DNA of 64,000 nucleotides, from the NCBI RefSeq assembly GCF_000213655.1, contig NC_015554.1:3720001-3784000 (forward strand), given 5' to 3'. A program made the position numbers and the translations under genes. Source of the DNA: Alteromonas naphthalenivorans (GTDB lineage Bacteria; Pseudomonadota; Gammaproteobacteria; Enterobacterales; Alteromonadaceae). Every line of letters starts with the position of its first letter. Positions within the stretch are counted from its first letter, which is position 1. The notes beneath the pieces are model-generated. The model saw only the letters and a list, made by a program, of their open reading frames with translations. It ran no database searches and was not told where the DNA came from. Shown piece by piece: positions 9,146-19,703 of this stretch.

Positions 9146-9850
9146 TTAGCCCTCACGCTTAGAGTTGCGGCCTTTCTTCTTAGGTTGAGCAGGCGGAGCT
9201 TGCTCTTGAGTTGTAGGCAAACCGCCCAGAACTTCACCTTTGAAGATCCATACCTTCACACCAATAATACCGTAGGTAGTTGCAGCTTCTGAAGTTGCGT
9301 AATCGATATCTGCACGGAAAGTGTGCAGAGGTACGCGACCTTCACGGTACCATTCAGAACGAGCAATTTCTGCTCCGCCCAAACGGCCGCTTACTTCAAC
9401 TTTAATACCCTTAGCACCAAGACGCATTGCGTTTTGTACCGCGCGCTTCATAGCACGACGGAACATTACACGACGTTCTAGCTGGCTAGAGATACTGTCG
9501 GCAACCAGTTGTCCGTCAAGCTCAGGCTTGCGAACTTCTGCAATGTTAATCTGAGCTGGCACACCGGCTAGCTTAGAAACATAGGCGCGAAGCTTCTCTA
9601 CATCTTCACCTTTTTTACCGATTACAACGCCTGGACGAGCAGTGTGAATAGTCACACGGATGCTCTTAGCAGGACGCTCGATCACGATTTTAGAAAGTGA
9701 AGCGCTTTTAAGCTGTTTAGTCAGATACTTACGTACCTGATGATCGTTATACAGGTTATCCGCATAGTCACCAGTATTAGCGTACCAGGTAGAAGTCCAT
9801 GGTTTACTGATACCCAGGCGTATACCTGTAGGATGTACCTTCTGTCCCAT
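9146..9850 (-). CDS. rpsC: 30S ribosomal protein S3
   Basis: This 234-residue S3 lies at the mRNA entry channel of the 30S subunit and takes part in mRNA unwinding. [14 protein letters not shown] at the N-terminus and the KH-domain loop [16 protein letters not shown] (GXXG) are clear. The C-terminal domain contains [20 protein letters not shown]. The last 25 residues are proline-, lysine- and arginine-rich ([18 protein letters not shown]), a variable tail. The length is close to E. coli S3 (233). It lies 9 bases downstream of rplV in the operon. Confidence 0.98.
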   Translation of the reverse strand: MGQKVHPTGIRLGISKPWTSTWYANTGDYADNLYNDHQVRKYLTKQLKSASLSKIVIERPAKSIRVTIHTARPGVVIGKKGEDVEKLRAYVSKLAGVPAQINIAEVRKPELDGQLVADSISSQLERRVMFRRAMKRAVQNAMRLGAKGIKVEVSGRLGGAEIARSEWYREGRVPLHTFRADIDYATSEAATTYGIIGVKVWIFKGEVLGGLPTTQEQAPPAQPKKKGRNSKREG

Positions 9851-9859
9851 TATCTACTC

Positions 9860-10192
9860 CTAGTTATCCGCTACAACCACAGTGATGTGACTGCTACGCT
9901 TAAAGATACGATCTGCACGGCCTTTGGCACGTGGCTTGATACGTTTCATAGTTGGACCTTCGTCAACGAAAACTTTGGCAACGACTAATTCGTCGATGTC
10001 AGCGCCTTCATTGTGTTCTGCATTTGCAATCGCAGATTCCAAAACTTTCTTAACCAGCGCTGCGCTTTTCTTCGGGCTGTACGTAAGTAGCTCAAGAGCT
10101 TTCTCAACGTGCATACCGCGAATTTGATCCGCTACCAAGCGTGCTTTTTGAGCAGACGAGCGGGCAAAACGGTGTTTAGCTAATGCTTCCAT
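9860..10192 (-). CDS. rplV: 50S ribosomal protein L22
   Basis: This 110-residue L22 binds all domains of 23S rRNA, and its long beta-hairpin lines the nascent-peptide tunnel. The N-terminal helix region ([21 protein letters not shown]) and the hairpin sequence ([20 protein letters not shown]) are conserved. No deletion or insertion is visible at the hairpin tip, where macrolide-resistance changes usually occur. The length equals that of E. coli. It is 12 bases downstream of rpsS. Confidence 0.98.
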   Translation of the reverse strand: MEALAKHRFARSSAQKARLVADQIRGMHVEKALELLTYSPKKSAALVKKVLESAIANAEHNEGADIDELVVAKVFVDEGPTMKRIKPRAKGRADRIFKRSSHITVVVADN

Positions 10193-10204
10193 TTATCCTA
10201 CCCC

Positions 10205-10480
10205 TTATCGTTTGCTTTTCTTATCCGCGACATGGCCGCGGTAAGTACGCGTTGGCGCAAATTCGCCCAACTTGTGGCCGACCATTTCATCGCTGATGAT
10301 GACTGGAACGTGCTGGCGACCGTTATGGACCGCAATGGTCAACCCAATCATATCTGGGATGATCATAGAACGACGAGACCAAGTCTTAATTGGTTTACGT
10401 TCGTTCTTTTCCACTGCAGCCTCTACCTTCTTCAGCAAGTGAAGGTCAATAAATGGACCCTTCTTGAGAGAACGTGGCAT
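10205..10480 (-). CDS. rpsS: 30S ribosomal protein S19
   Basis: This 91-residue S19 is located in the head of the 30S subunit, forms a complex with S13 and contacts the A-site region. [40 protein letters not shown] and [21 protein letters not shown] are all conserved. The length is one residue shorter than E. coli S19. It follows rplB by 15 bases in the operon. Confidence 0.98.
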   Translation of the reverse strand: MPRSLKKGPFIDLHLLKKVEAAVEKNERKPIKTWSRRSMIIPDMIGLTIAVHNGRQHVPVIISDEMVGHKLGEFAPTRTYRGHVADKKSKR

Positions 10481-10495
10481 GGTGAATCCTCGCTG

Positions 10496-11320
10496 TTACT
10501 TATTACGACGACGTACGATAAGTTTATCGGTACGCTTGTTACTTCGGGTTTTCTTACCTTTAGTAGGAACACCCCAAGGAGATACTGGATGACGACCACC
10601 CGACGTGCGTCCTTCACCACCACCGTGTGGGTGGTCTACTGGGTTCATGGCAACACCACGAACTGTAGGACGAACACCACGCCAGCGGGTTGCACCGGCT
10701 TTACCCAGTGAACGCAGCATGTGCTCTGCATTGCCTACTTCACCAATGGTGGCGCGGCAATCAGATAGTACTTTACGCATTTCGCCAGAACGTAGACGCA
10801 AGGTAACGTAGTTTCCGTCACGTGCTAGGATCTGAGCATAAGCACCGGCAGAACGTGCAATTTGTGCACCTTTACCAGGCTTCATTTCAATTGCGTGTAC
10901 AACAGAACCTACTGGGATATTACGCATTGGCAATGTGTTACCAGACTTGATCGGAGCATCCGAACCAGACTGGATTGCATCACCCGCTTTCATACCCTTT
11001 GGAGCCAGAATGTAACGACGCTCACCATCTGCATACAATACTAGTGCAATGTTAGCAGAACGGTTAGGATCGTATTCTAAACGCTCAACAGCGGCTGGAA
11101 TGCCGTCTTTGTTGCGTTTAAAGTCAATCAAACGGTAGTGTTGTTTATGACCACCACCAATATGACGAGTTGTAATACGACCATGGTTGTTACGACCGCC
11201 AGATTTGCTGTTCTTTTCAAGCAAAGGTGCGTAAGGCGCGCCTTTGTGAAGGTCAGGGTTAGTAACCTGAACAACGTGACGACGACCGGCAGAAGTTGGC
11301 TTAGCTTTCAATAATGGCAT
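10496..11320 (-). CDS. rplB: 50S ribosomal protein L2
   Basis: This 274-residue L2 is one of the most conserved large-subunit proteins. It is needed for subunit association, and its C-terminal loop approaches the peptidyl-transferase centre. The block [17 protein letters not shown] contains the invariant histidine close to the active site, followed by [20 protein letters not shown]. The N-terminus ([19 protein letters not shown]) is typical of gammaproteobacteria. It lies 14 bases after rplW. Confidence 0.98.
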   Translation of the reverse strand: MPLLKAKPTSAGRRHVVQVTNPDLHKGAPYAPLLEKNSKSGGRNNHGRITTRHIGGGHKQHYRLIDFKRNKDGIPAAVERLEYDPNRSANIALVLYADGERRYILAPKGMKAGDAIQSGSDAPIKSGNTLPMRNIPVGSVVHAIEMKPGKGAQIARSAGAYAQILARDGNYVTLRLRSGEMRKVLSDCRATIGEVGNAEHMLRSLGKAGATRWRGVRPTVRGVAMNPVDHPHGGGEGRTSGGRHPVSPWGVPTKGKKTRSNKRTDKLIVRRRNK

Positions 11321-11334
11321 TTCTAATCCCCTTC

Positions 11335-11634
11335 TTACTCAGCGCCACCGACAAAGTCGATGTCCTGACCTTCTTTAAGAACCACGTAGGCCTTTTTCCA
11401 GTCACTGCGTTTACCGAAAGACTGACCGTGACGCTTGGTTTTACCCTTAACGTTTACAGTACGAACACCTTCAACCTCAACTTCAAACAGTTTTTCAACT
11501 GCAGCTTTGATTTCAGCTTTGTTCGAATCTTTCGCTACTTTAAATACAACCGTGTTGCTTGCTTCAGCAGCCATAGTAGACTTTTCTGAAACATGCGGTG
11601 CTAAAAGCACCTTCAGTAGACGTTCTTCTTTCAT
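11335..11634 (-). CDS. rplW: 50S ribosomal protein L23
   Basis: This 99-residue L23 sits at the polypeptide exit and is the docking site for trigger factor and SRP. The N-terminus ([19 protein letters not shown]) and the globular-domain segment ([20 protein letters not shown]) are conserved. The central extended loop ([20 protein letters not shown]) reaches into the tunnel. The start overlaps the rplD stop by 4 bases (ATGA), indicating translational coupling. Confidence 0.98.
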   Translation of the reverse strand: MKEERLLKVLLAPHVSEKSTMAAEASNTVVFKVAKDSNKAEIKAAVEKLFEVEVEGVRTVNVKGKTKRHGQSFGKRSDWKKAYVVLKEGQDIDFVGGAE

Positions 11635-12236
11635 GCTAACGCCTCCTCAAGTTGTTTAACCGCATCAGCTGTAATTAGCACTTTTTCAAATGCAATCAAA
11701 CTTACTGGGTCGATGCCTGCAACATCACGTACGTCAACTTTGTACAAGTTGCGTGCCGCTAGGAACAAGTTCTCATCAACATCAGCAGTAACGATAAGAA
11801 CATCATTTAGTTCATAGTCGTTAAGCTTAGCAATAAGTTCTTTTGTCTTAGGTGCTTCCACACCAAACTTCTCTACCACAACCAAACGGTCTTGACGGAT
11901 TAGTTCAGACAAGATGCTTTTGATAGCACCACGATACATTTTCTTGTTAACTTTTTGATCAAAGTCACGAGGCTTGGCTGCGAATGCACGACCACCACCA
12001 ACCCAAATTGGGCTTCGGATAGTACCAGCACGAGCACGGCCTGTGCCTTTTTGACGCCATGGCTTCTTACCACCACCACGTACTTCAGCGCGAGTCTTCT
12101 GCGCCTTTGTACCCTGACGAGCACCTGCACCGTAAGCTACAACGACTTGGTGTACCAAGGCTTCGTTGAATTCACGTCCAAAGGTCGCTTCGGATACTTC
12201 AAGAGCGCTTTGCGCATCTTTCAATGTTAATTCCAT
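11631..12236 (-). CDS. rplD: 50S ribosomal protein L4, autogenous regulator of the operon
   Basis: This 201-residue L4 is a primary 23S rRNA binder with a long loop in the exit tunnel (residues about 45-95: [20 protein letters not shown], then [19 protein letters not shown]). In E. coli, L4 also binds the S10 mRNA leader and causes premature transcription termination and translational inhibition of the operon. The leader upstream of rpsJ in this window has structures compatible with that mechanism. The length equals that of E. coli L4. It is 18 bases downstream of rplC. Confidence 0.98.
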   Translation of the reverse strand: MELTLKDAQSALEVSEATFGREFNEALVHQVVVAYGAGARQGTKAQKTRAEVRGGGKKPWRQKGTGRARAGTIRSPIWVGGGRAFAAKPRDFDQKVNKKMYRGAIKSILSELIRQDRLVVVEKFGVEAPKTKELIAKLNDYELNDVLIVTADVDENLFLAARNLYKVDVRDVAGIDPVSLIAFEKVLITADAVKQLEEALA

Positions 12237-12254
12237 CAGTTCACTCCCCAGACG

Positions 12255-12893
12255 TTACGCTTTAACAGCTGGCTTAACGATTACATCGCCGCCAGTTGCG
12301 CCAGGTACGGCACCTTTAACAAGGATTAAGCTATTTTCTACGTCTACACGTACTACTTCCAAAGATTGGGTAGTCACTTGCTTGTTACCAAGCTGACCAG
12401 CCATTTTCTTACCTTTGAAAACTTTACCAGGTGATTGGTTTTGGCCAATCGAACCAGGTGCACGGTGAGACAAAGAGTTACCGTGAGTCATACGTTGTGA
12501 ACTAAAGTTCCAACGTTTGATCGCGCCAGCAAAACCTTTACCTTTTGATGTACCAGTGACATCAATCTTTTTAGTGTCGTTAAAGATTTCAACAGTGATT
12601 TCACTGCCTACTTCAATATCGCCACCTTCGTTATCTTCCAGGCGGAATTCTACTAGAGCACGACCTGCTTCAACACCAGCTTTGGCAAAATGACCTGCTT
12701 CAGCTTTGTTAACGCGGTTCGTTTTCTTGCTTCCAGTAGTAACCTGAAGAGCGCGATAACCGTCAAGTTCTTCAGTACGTAACTGAGTCACACGGTTTGG
12801 GGTCGCTTCAATAACAGTCACAGGGATAGACGTACCATCTTCAGTGAAGATGCGAGTCATACCCACTTTACGACCGACTAGACCAATCGCCAT
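12255..12893 (-). CDS. rplC: 50S ribosomal protein L3
   Basis: This 212-residue L3 initiates large-subunit assembly with L24 and reaches the peptidyl-transferase centre with its long loop. [20 protein letters not shown] opens the protein. The loop segment [20 protein letters not shown] contains the glutamine that is methylated by PrmB in E. coli (the GQ in the loop), followed by [12 protein letters not shown]. It is 3 residues longer than E. coli L3 (209). It starts 18 bases after rpsJ. Confidence 0.98.
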   Translation of the reverse strand: MAIGLVGRKVGMTRIFTEDGTSIPVTVIEATPNRVTQLRTEELDGYRALQVTTGSKKTNRVNKAEAGHFAKAGVEAGRALVEFRLEDNEGGDIEVGSEITVEIFNDTKKIDVTGTSKGKGFAGAIKRWNFSSQRMTHGNSLSHRAPGSIGQNQSPGKVFKGKKMAGQLGNKQVTTQSLEVVRVDVENSLILVKGAVPGATGGDVIVKPAVKA

Positions 12894-12911
12894 TGTTATT
12901 ACCCTCTCTTG

Positions 12912-13445
<534 letters not shown>

Positions 13446-13451
13446 GCGCGA

Positions 13452-13479
13452 ATTATACAGAAGGCAGGATACATTGCAA
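13452..13479 (-). promoter_or_regulatory. Predicted sigma-70 promoter of the S10 operon
   Basis: On the minus strand, TTGCAA (13474-13479) and a perfect TATAAT (13452-13457) are separated by 16 bases. The sequence after the -10 box is GC-rich (TCGCGCCC), as is common for stringently controlled ribosomal promoters. Transcription would start near 13445, giving a leader of about 220 bases. Confidence 0.65.
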
Positions 13480-13693
13480 CTGCTAGATCGCTTTTTGTAC
13501 ACATTAATTGCAAATATATGACTTTAGTACAGCTGCTTCTTTTTTATAGGTGATGTAAAGTTACGTTATTGTTGCACTACCTTAATGTAAGTTGTATTGC
13601 CGTTAATGCGCTATACCTATAAGGTGGTAAAACGTATGCCACAATGTTTAATCAAATTTGGATATAGCAGCGTTACGCTGTGCTAAGAGCACT

Positions 13694-15910
13694 ATGGAAG
13701 TAGAAGACAGTCAGCATATTTTCACCCATGTTAAACGCATTCTGAATAATCACTCGTCTTTATTAGACGCTTACAGTTTGCTTGAGCCCATCATCCTTAA
13801 CATGTTTGGTGCTACCCGTATGAGCATCTTTCAGCGTCGCCGACAACACCAAGACTTGGTCGCTCGGTTTAAAACGGGTAAAGAAACCTTAGAGATTAAA
13901 GTCCCTATAAGCCCTATGTCTATTGCAGGCTATGTTGCTATCTCACAACTGCCTTTACTCATAGCCGACCCTTATAACGCCGCTGAGCTGAAAGCTATTC
14001 ATCCTCGTTTACGGTTTGCTGATAAATTCGATAAAGACAACGACTTCAAAACCACTAATATTTTGTGTGTGCCTATTCTTAATGCCGGCGTATTGATGGG
14101 CGTTATGCAAATTATCAATAAACAAAACGGCAGTTTTGATGATAATGATTTAGCGCGGGCAAACGACTTAGCATTAGTGTTAGGGGCTAAATTCCGTTAT
14201 GAACTTGGTGGTACAAACAATCCATTTGATTCTTTATTACATAAAGGTTTAATAAACGAACCTGCATTAAAAGCACTGCTATCTACTTCTAAAGACACTC
14301 GCACTATCGTGCAAGGTTTGATGTCAGAGCATCGCGTTCCCGAGCATGAAATTGGGCATTCCCTTTCTATTCATTACCAGGTTCCCTTTATTGGTTATTT
14401 ACCCGATAAGTACCATCGTTATGAAGGTGAAAGTAAACTAAACCTGTCTTATCTTAAACGTAACCATGTTGCGGTTATTTCTGATGTGGAAGGTAATCCC
14501 ATTGTGTTAATGGCAGAGCCTAATAACGCGGCGCTGTTGATGGAAACGGAAAGCGCGTTGGGTATAGAGAGCTATGAAATTGCGGTTGGCCTACCTCACC
14601 ACATACTACAGTATTTGGGTGAAGGTGGCGGCGGTGCTGCCCCAGGCGACATGAATGAAATTCTTGATGAGATTGGTTTATCAAGTGAGGAAAACGACGA
14701 GCTTGTCGATGAACTTTCCGACGATGCCCCTGCGGTAGTACGTTTGGTTAGTCGTGTATTACACGATGCAAAACGCCTTGGCGCATCTGATATTCATATC
14801 GACCCTGAGAAGAATGCCCCTACTCGCGTAAGAATGCGGGTTGATGGTGTGTGCCGAGATATGAACAAAGTGCCTAACTCACACCATAATGCGGTTATTG
14901 CCCGTATTAAAATTATGTCTAACCTAAACATTGCTGAAAAGCGTGTACCTCAAGACGGTAAGTTGGCGTTTAAGATGAATGGGCAACTGGTAGAAGTACG
15001 TGTTGCCACCATCCCTACGGTAGCCGGTGAAGGGGTGGTGATGCGTTTGCTAGCGTCAGGTGGCGCTATGCCCATTGAGAAAATGAATCTAGCGCCTACC
15101 AATTTGAAGCGCTTAGAAGACATGATTAAAAAACCACATGGCATCTTGTTAGTAGTAGGGCCAACAGGTTCCGGTAAAACCACGACCTTGCATGCTATTT
15201 TGGGTTACCTCAACACCCCAGAAAAGAAAATATGGACAGCAGAAGACCCGGTAGAGATTACTCAACCCGGTTTACAGCAGGTTCAGGTAAGCCCCAAAAT
15301 AGGCTTCACATTTGCTAACGCCCTACGGGCATTTTTGCGTGCCGACCCCGATATTATTCTTATAGGTGAGATGCGTGATAAAGAAACAGCTCATGCTGGC
15401 ATTGAAGCCTCGCTTACTGGCCACTTAGTGTTATCTACCCTGCATACCAACTCTGCCCCAGAGACCATTACCCGTTTGTTAGATTTGGGGCTAGATCCTG
15501 TGAACTTCTCTGATGCCTGTGTAGGTATATTAGCCCAGCGTCTTATTCGTACCCTTTGTGGTAAGTGTAAGGAAGAGTATGTGGCAAGTGATACTGATAT
15601 GGCCTTCATTGAAAGGCAGTACGGCGCGCAGATGCTAGATGAATTAGCGTTGCCTACTCCGCTCAAACTCTACAGGGCAAAAGGCTGTGAAGAATGTGGC
15701 AACACAGGCTACAAAGGCAGAACAGGGGTTCATGAACTACTTGGAATGACGCCTGAACTACGCTCTTTGGTTTACAAAGAAGCCAGTGTTGCAGAAATGA
15801 AAAAACAAGCCACCCAAGACGGTATGCGAACCTTAGTACAAGATGCTATTTTCAAAGTCATTAAGGGCGATACCGACATTCCACAAGTACAAATTGTGGG
15901 TGGCGACTAA
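13694..15910 (+). CDS. GspE/PilB-type secretion ATPase with N-terminal GAF domain
   Basis: This predicted cytoplasmic hexameric ATPase is of the type that powers type II secretion or type IV pili. From the ATG at 13694 it has 738 residues. About residues 20-165 form a GAF-like domain (MFGATRMSIFQRRRQHQD, then NILCVPILNAGVLMGVMQII). About 185-320 form a GspE/MshE N-terminal domain, and about 350-725 the ATPase, with Walker A GPTGSGKTT near residue 489. The Asp box DPDIILIGEMRD, the His box TGHLVLSTLHTN and a four-cysteine zinc site (CGKC and CEEC) are present. A TTG at 13658 would add 12 residues, but AAGAG six bases before the ATG favours the shorter form. No other secretion gene is adjacent, so it is an orphan. 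The GAF domain suggests control by a small ligand such as a cyclic nucleotide. Confidence 0.88.
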   Translation: MEVEDSQHIFTHVKRILNNHSSLLDAYSLLEPIILNMFGATRMSIFQRRRQHQDLVARFKTGKETLEIKVPISPMSIAGYVAISQLPLLIADPYNAAELKAIHPRLRFADKFDKDNDFKTTNILCVPILNAGVLMGVMQIINKQNGSFDDNDLARANDLALVLGAKFRYELGGTNNPFDSLLHKGLINEPALKALLSTSKDTRTIVQGLMSEHRVPEHEIGHSLSIHYQVPFIGYLPDKYHRYEGESKLNLSYLKRNHVAVISDVEGNPIVLMAEPNNAALLMETESALGIESYEIAVGLPHHILQYLGEGGGGAAPGDMNEILDEIGLSSEENDELVDELSDDAPAVVRLVSRVLHDAKRLGASDIHIDPEKNAPTRVRMRVDGVCRDMNKVPNSHHNAVIARIKIMSNLNIAEKRVPQDGKLAFKMNGQLVEVRVATIPTVAGEGVVMRLLASGGAMPIEKMNLAPTNLKRLEDMIKKPHGILLVVGPTGSGKTTTLHAILGYLNTPEKKIWTAEDPVEITQPGLQQVQVSPKIGFTFANALRAFLRADPDIILIGEMRDKETAHAGIEASLTGHLVLSTLHTNSAPETITRLLDLGLDPVNFSDACVGILAQRLIRTLCGKCKEEYVASDTDMAFIERQYGAQMLDELALPTPLKLYRAKGCEECGNTGYKGRTGVHELLGMTPELRSLVYKEASVAEMKKQATQDGMRTLVQDAIFKVIKGDTDIPQVQIVGGD

Positions 15911-16006
15911 CCACGAAATATTTACTAACAATCTAAATTTGAAGATTTAGCTGTAACAGTATTAAATAATGCTAATACATCTATTACTTAAGGAATGGAA
16001 ACCAAT

Positions 16007-16498
16007 ATGAAGGCAATAGTTTTTGCGTTGTTATTCACAGGCACACTAATATCAACGGCGGCTGACGCCCAATCACGAACCAAAGATCACATGTGGAAAA
16101 CTGAATATCTTTCGATTGTTGAAAGTGGGTTGTTCGCATTAAAAGCTGAAAATTATGAAGAAGCCTATACTAAATTATTAGAAGGCGCGAAATTAGGTAA
16201 TAAATCATCTCAGTATTACTTAGCTCAAATGTATTTTCAGGGGTGGGGTATCGAGCCTAATTATGAAGAGGGTTGGCTGTGGTTAAAAGTCGCTATGGAA
16301 CAAAAAACCGCGGAGTGGAATCGTTCTTTTCGCTCTATTCGCGATGCTTTGCCTGAAGATTTTAGAACTGCGATGGAGCCTTTCGTAGATGAACACATTG
16401 CACTGTACGGTGCTAAAGCGCAAGACTTGCGCTGCGAAAAACGTGCGGCAATTGGCTCTAACATTAAAGAGATAATCTGCTCTAAGCGATTCTATTAA
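16007..16498 (+). CDS. Small exported Sel1-repeat protein
   Basis: This 163-residue protein has a Sec signal peptide (MKAIVFALLFTGTLISTAA, cleavage near the DAQS site) and at least one Sel1-like helix pair. The repeat reads YEEAYTKLLEGAKLGNKSSQ, YYLAQMYFQGWGI, then NYEEGWLWLKVAM. Sel1 proteins are protein-protein interaction scaffolds, and nothing shows the partner here. Two cysteines near the C-terminus could form a disulphide. An ATG at 15995 lies directly against AAGGA, too close for initiation. The ATG at 16007 begins the signal peptide with good spacing. The gene is convergent with acnA across a shared terminator. Confidence 0.78.
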   Translation: MKAIVFALLFTGTLISTAADAQSRTKDHMWKTEYLSIVESGLFALKAENYEEAYTKLLEGAKLGNKSSQYYLAQMYFQGWGIEPNYEEGWLWLKVAMEQKTAEWNRSFRSIRDALPEDFRTAMEPFVDEHIALYGAKAQDLRCEKRAAIGSNIKEIICSKRFY

Positions 16499-16515
16499 TT
16501 TATCCGTTACGCTAC

Positions 16516-16545
16516 AAAAAAGCCCGATGTTTCATCGGGCTTTTT
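16516..16545. terminator. Bidirectional Rho-independent terminator between Sel1 gene and acnA
   Basis: Six A, then GCCCGATG-TTT-CATCGGGC (8-bp perfect stem), then five T. The symmetric arrangement serves both convergent genes. Confidence 0.9.
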
Positions 16546-16597
16546 ACTTTGACTCGCCAGTATACTAAAACGCTAAACGCCGCTGTTTATCCAATCC

Positions 16598-19309
16598 CTA
16601 TTTCTTCAAGTATTGACGAATTACATAGTGCAAAATACCGCCATTTTCGAAATACGTGAATTCGTTCGATGTATCGATTCGAATATCCATCGAGAATGTT
16701 TGTGATTCGCCTGCATCAGACGTTACGGTGACATCCACGTCTTTTTGGTCACGGCTTACTGCACCAATTGAGAAAGTTTCATTACCTTTAATTCCTAAGC
16801 TACTCGCACTGTCGCCTGGCTTAAACTGCAACGGTAAGATACCCATACCAATGAGATTTGAACGGTGAATACGTTCATAGCTTTCTACCATGACTGCTTT
16901 TACACCCATTAGTGATGGACCTTTCGCAGCCCAATCTCGACTAGAGCCTGTACCGTATTCTTTCCCACCTACAACAACCGCAGCAACACCCTCATCTTGA
17001 TAACGCATGGCCGCATGGTATATCGACATGGCATCACCACTAGGATAATGCGTGGTAGCACTGCCGGTAGTGCCGGGTGCTAACTGGTTTTTTAGGCGCA
17101 CATTCGCAAAGGTACCTCGCATCATGACTTCGTGGTTACCGCGACGTGAACCGTATGAATTGAAATCTTTGGTATTTACGCCTTCTGCTTGCAAATACTC
17201 GCCTGCAGGGCTGTCTGGCGCTATCGCGCCTGCCGGAGAGATGTGGTCGGTGGTAATTGAATCGCCCACTTTCACCAAACATCTCGCGTTCTCGATAGCA
17301 CTAAGTGCTTCGGGTTCTTCGCCCATTGTTTGGAAAAATGGCGGATGTTTAATATAGGTAGAGTTAGGCCAATCGTATACCGATGTTGAACTTACCGTTA
17401 GGTCATTCCACACACCACTGCCTTTAAATACGTCGGCGTATTTTGCTTTAAAGATGTCACTGGTGACATGTTCAGCTATATGGCTTTGAATTTCATCTTC
17501 ACTAGGCCAAATATCTTTCAAATACACTGGCTCGCCATTGTTGCCCAACCCTAGTGGCTCTTTAGTAATATCAATATTCATATTACCCGCTAAGGCATAA
17601 GCGACAACTAATGGTGGCGACGCTAAATAGTTGGCCGCAACATCTGAATGAATACGCCCCTCGAAGTTCCGGTTACCTGACAATACAGAGGTAACAGTAA
17701 GCTTGGCCTTTTTAATTGCATCGCTAATAGCATCTGGCAAGGGTCCTGAGTTACCAATACAGGTAGTGCAACCGTAACCCACAAGGTTGAAACCGAGAGC
17801 TTCTAGTGGGTCCATCAAGTTTGCATCTTCAAGGTACTGAGTTACCACCTGCGAGCCTGGGGCTAAAGACGTTTTTACCCAAGGCTTACGGGTTAAGCCT
17901 TTTTCCGCCGCTTTTTTCGCTAGTAACCCTGCTCCAATAAGCACCGAAGGGTTTGATGTGTTGGTACAACTCGTAATGGCCGCAATAACAATGGCACCAT
18001 CTTCTAAGTTAAATTTATTACCACGGAATTCTACATACGAATCATGCTCTTCATTGACTTCAGGTACTGCACCGCCTTCGGCGACAAATTCAGTTTCTTC
18101 GTCTAGCACTTTCACATCAATCTGCGAGCGATGCCATTCATTAAATGCTTTTGCAGCGTTATCTAGTGCAATTCTATCTTGAGGGCGTTTTGGCCCTGCA
18201 ATCGAGGGGACAACATCGTTTAAGTCTAACTCTAACGTTTCGTGATATTCGGCATCTTTAGTAAAGTCATCGTGCCATAGCGAACTTTCTTTCGCATACG
18301 CTTCAACAAGTTTAATTTGCGACTCGTCACGCCCAGTCAAGCGCAGGTAATCGAGCGCAACTTCATCAATAGGGAAAATACCGCAGGTTGCGCCGTATTC
18401 CGGTGCCATATTGGCAATAGTGGCACGATCGGCTGTAGTTAAGTGCTTCAAGCCTGGACCATAGAATTCTACGAACTTACCCACAACCCCATGTGCTCGT
18501 AGTTGCTGGGTAATTGTCAGCACCATATCCGTTGCTGTCACGCCGGTCGGCAATTCACCGTCTAAACGAAACCCAACAACTTTTGGTAGAAGCATGGTAA
18601 CGGGTTGGCCTAACATCGCCGCTTCAGCTTCAATACCGCCTACGCCCCAACCTAGAACGCCAAGGCCGTTGATCATGGTGGTGTGAGAATCGGTACCTAC
18701 TAACGTGTCAGGATACACCAAGGTGTCATCATCCTCTTGTTTCGTGAAGGCAACACGTGCAAGGTATTCAAGGTTAACTTGGTGGACTATTCCTCGACCT
18801 GGAGGCACAACTTTGAAGTTGTCGAAGCTAGATTGCCCCCACTTTAAAAATTGGTAGCGCTCTTTATTACGCTCTATTTCAACGTCAGTGTTTTTCTCTA
18901 ACGCGTTTTCTTCTGCAAAGAAATCAACCATTACTGAATGGTCAATAACTAACTCTACGGGATTTAGCGGATTAATAGTTTGAGCATCGCCGCCTAACTT
19001 ATTCACTGCATCTCGCATAGCGGCCAAATCAACAATAGCTGGCACACCAGTGAAATCTTGCAAGATCACGCGGGCAGGAACGAAAGATACTTCATGCTCA
19101 ACGTGATTCTCTGTATTCCACGTGGCAACTTGTTCAATGTCATCACTGGTAACAAACTCTTCAGTTTCATGACGAAGTAAGTTTTCAAGAAGAATTTTAA
19201 TACAATACGGTAATCGGTCGAGCGCAAAGTTCTCATTTACTTTGTCAAAGCTAATTGCCTTGAAGGAATTGCCATCGACATCGATATTAGAAAAAGATTG
19301 ATATTTCAC
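16598..19309 (-). CDS. acnA: Aconitate hydratase A
   Basis: This 903-residue cytoplasmic [4Fe-4S] enzyme interconverts citrate and isocitrate via cis-aconitate. The AcnA/IRP1 architecture is clear. VGTDSHTTMINGLGVLGWGV lies in domain 1, AITSCTNTSNPSV and GYGCTTCIGNSGPL supply the three cluster cysteines, and the swivelling fourth domain contains GKEYGTGSSRDWAAKGP. The length is close to E. coli AcnA (891). The form is the iron-regulatory type rather than AcnB. The protein begins MKYQSFSNIDVDGNSFKAIS, and the ATG at 19309 is followed directly by this conserved start. It is a single gene divergent from gpmA. Confidence 0.97.
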   Translation of the reverse strand: MKYQSFSNIDVDGNSFKAISFDKVNENFALDRLPYCIKILLENLLRHETEEFVTSDDIEQVATWNTENHVEHEVSFVPARVILQDFTGVPAIVDLAAMRDAVNKLGGDAQTINPLNPVELVIDHSVMVDFFAEENALEKNTDVEIERNKERYQFLKWGQSSFDNFKVVPPGRGIVHQVNLEYLARVAFTKQEDDDTLVYPDTLVGTDSHTTMINGLGVLGWGVGGIEAEAAMLGQPVTMLLPKVVGFRLDGELPTGVTATDMVLTITQQLRAHGVVGKFVEFYGPGLKHLTTADRATIANMAPEYGATCGIFPIDEVALDYLRLTGRDESQIKLVEAYAKESSLWHDDFTKDAEYHETLELDLNDVVPSIAGPKRPQDRIALDNAAKAFNEWHRSQIDVKVLDEETEFVAEGGAVPEVNEEHDSYVEFRGNKFNLEDGAIVIAAITSCTNTSNPSVLIGAGLLAKKAAEKGLTRKPWVKTSLAPGSQVVTQYLEDANLMDPLEALGFNLVGYGCTTCIGNSGPLPDAISDAIKKAKLTVTSVLSGNRNFEGRIHSDVAANYLASPPLVVAYALAGNMNIDITKEPLGLGNNGEPVYLKDIWPSEDEIQSHIAEHVTSDIFKAKYADVFKGSGVWNDLTVSSTSVYDWPNSTYIKHPPFFQTMGEEPEALSAIENARCLVKVGDSITTDHISPAGAIAPDSPAGEYLQAEGVNTKDFNSYGSRRGNHEVMMRGTFANVRLKNQLAPGTTGSATTHYPSGDAMSIYHAAMRYQDEGVAAVVVGGKEYGTGSSRDWAAKGPSLMGVKAVMVESYERIHRSNLIGMGILPLQFKPGDSASSLGIKGNETFSIGAVSRDQKDVDVTVTSDAGESQTFSMDIRIDTSNEFTYFENGGILHYVIRQYLKK

Positions 19310-19703
19310 GCGCTCACCATCCTTATTTGCCTGTCATAAATATAGTTCTAGGAGCAAGTCAGGAAGCGCTTTTACTAGATGAATTGCAGTGCCATTTCGC
19401 ACTTCTATTTCGCCTTAGAAGGAATTAGCGCTCCTAACTACTCTCACTTATAGCTGTATACGGTAACAATGTGAAAAAAAGTTCATGTTGATTTCACACC
19501 GTTAGCCAAGCAGTTTATGTTGATACTAAAAGGGTCTGCATTACTATTTGGCTAGTCTTACCTGTTAAACTTGGCTTTTCGAAACTGGATTTTTCGTTGC
19601 CGATCAACGATGATAGCGATCATCTTTTTTCGTATCCGTCTGACGCACCATTTCATTGGCATTCGTTGGGCATTTTCACTTTAACGCCGCAGGTAACCTT
19701 ACT
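19310..19703. other. Divergent intergenic region between acnA and gpmA
   Basis: About 394 bases without a supported gene. It must hold the promoters of both genes, but I cannot point to convincing -35/-10 pairs. A short perfect inverted repeat, GATGAT-AGCG-ATCATC, lies at 19608-19623 on the gpmA side and could be an operator or a leader hairpin. Open frames here lack a ribosome-binding site and family resemblance. Confidence 0.4.

Noticed and set aside
8371..12396. Several open frames on the plus strand across the ribosomal genes
   Set aside because: They are antisense to strongly conserved ribosomal protein genes, lack ribosome-binding sites and show the low-complexity composition expected of shadow frames.
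19597..19703. Upstream extension of gpmA or a separate small gene before it
   Set aside because: Conserved phosphoglycerate mutase sequence begins exactly at the ATG at 19704. The upstream frame has no similarity to the family and no start with a ribosome-binding site.
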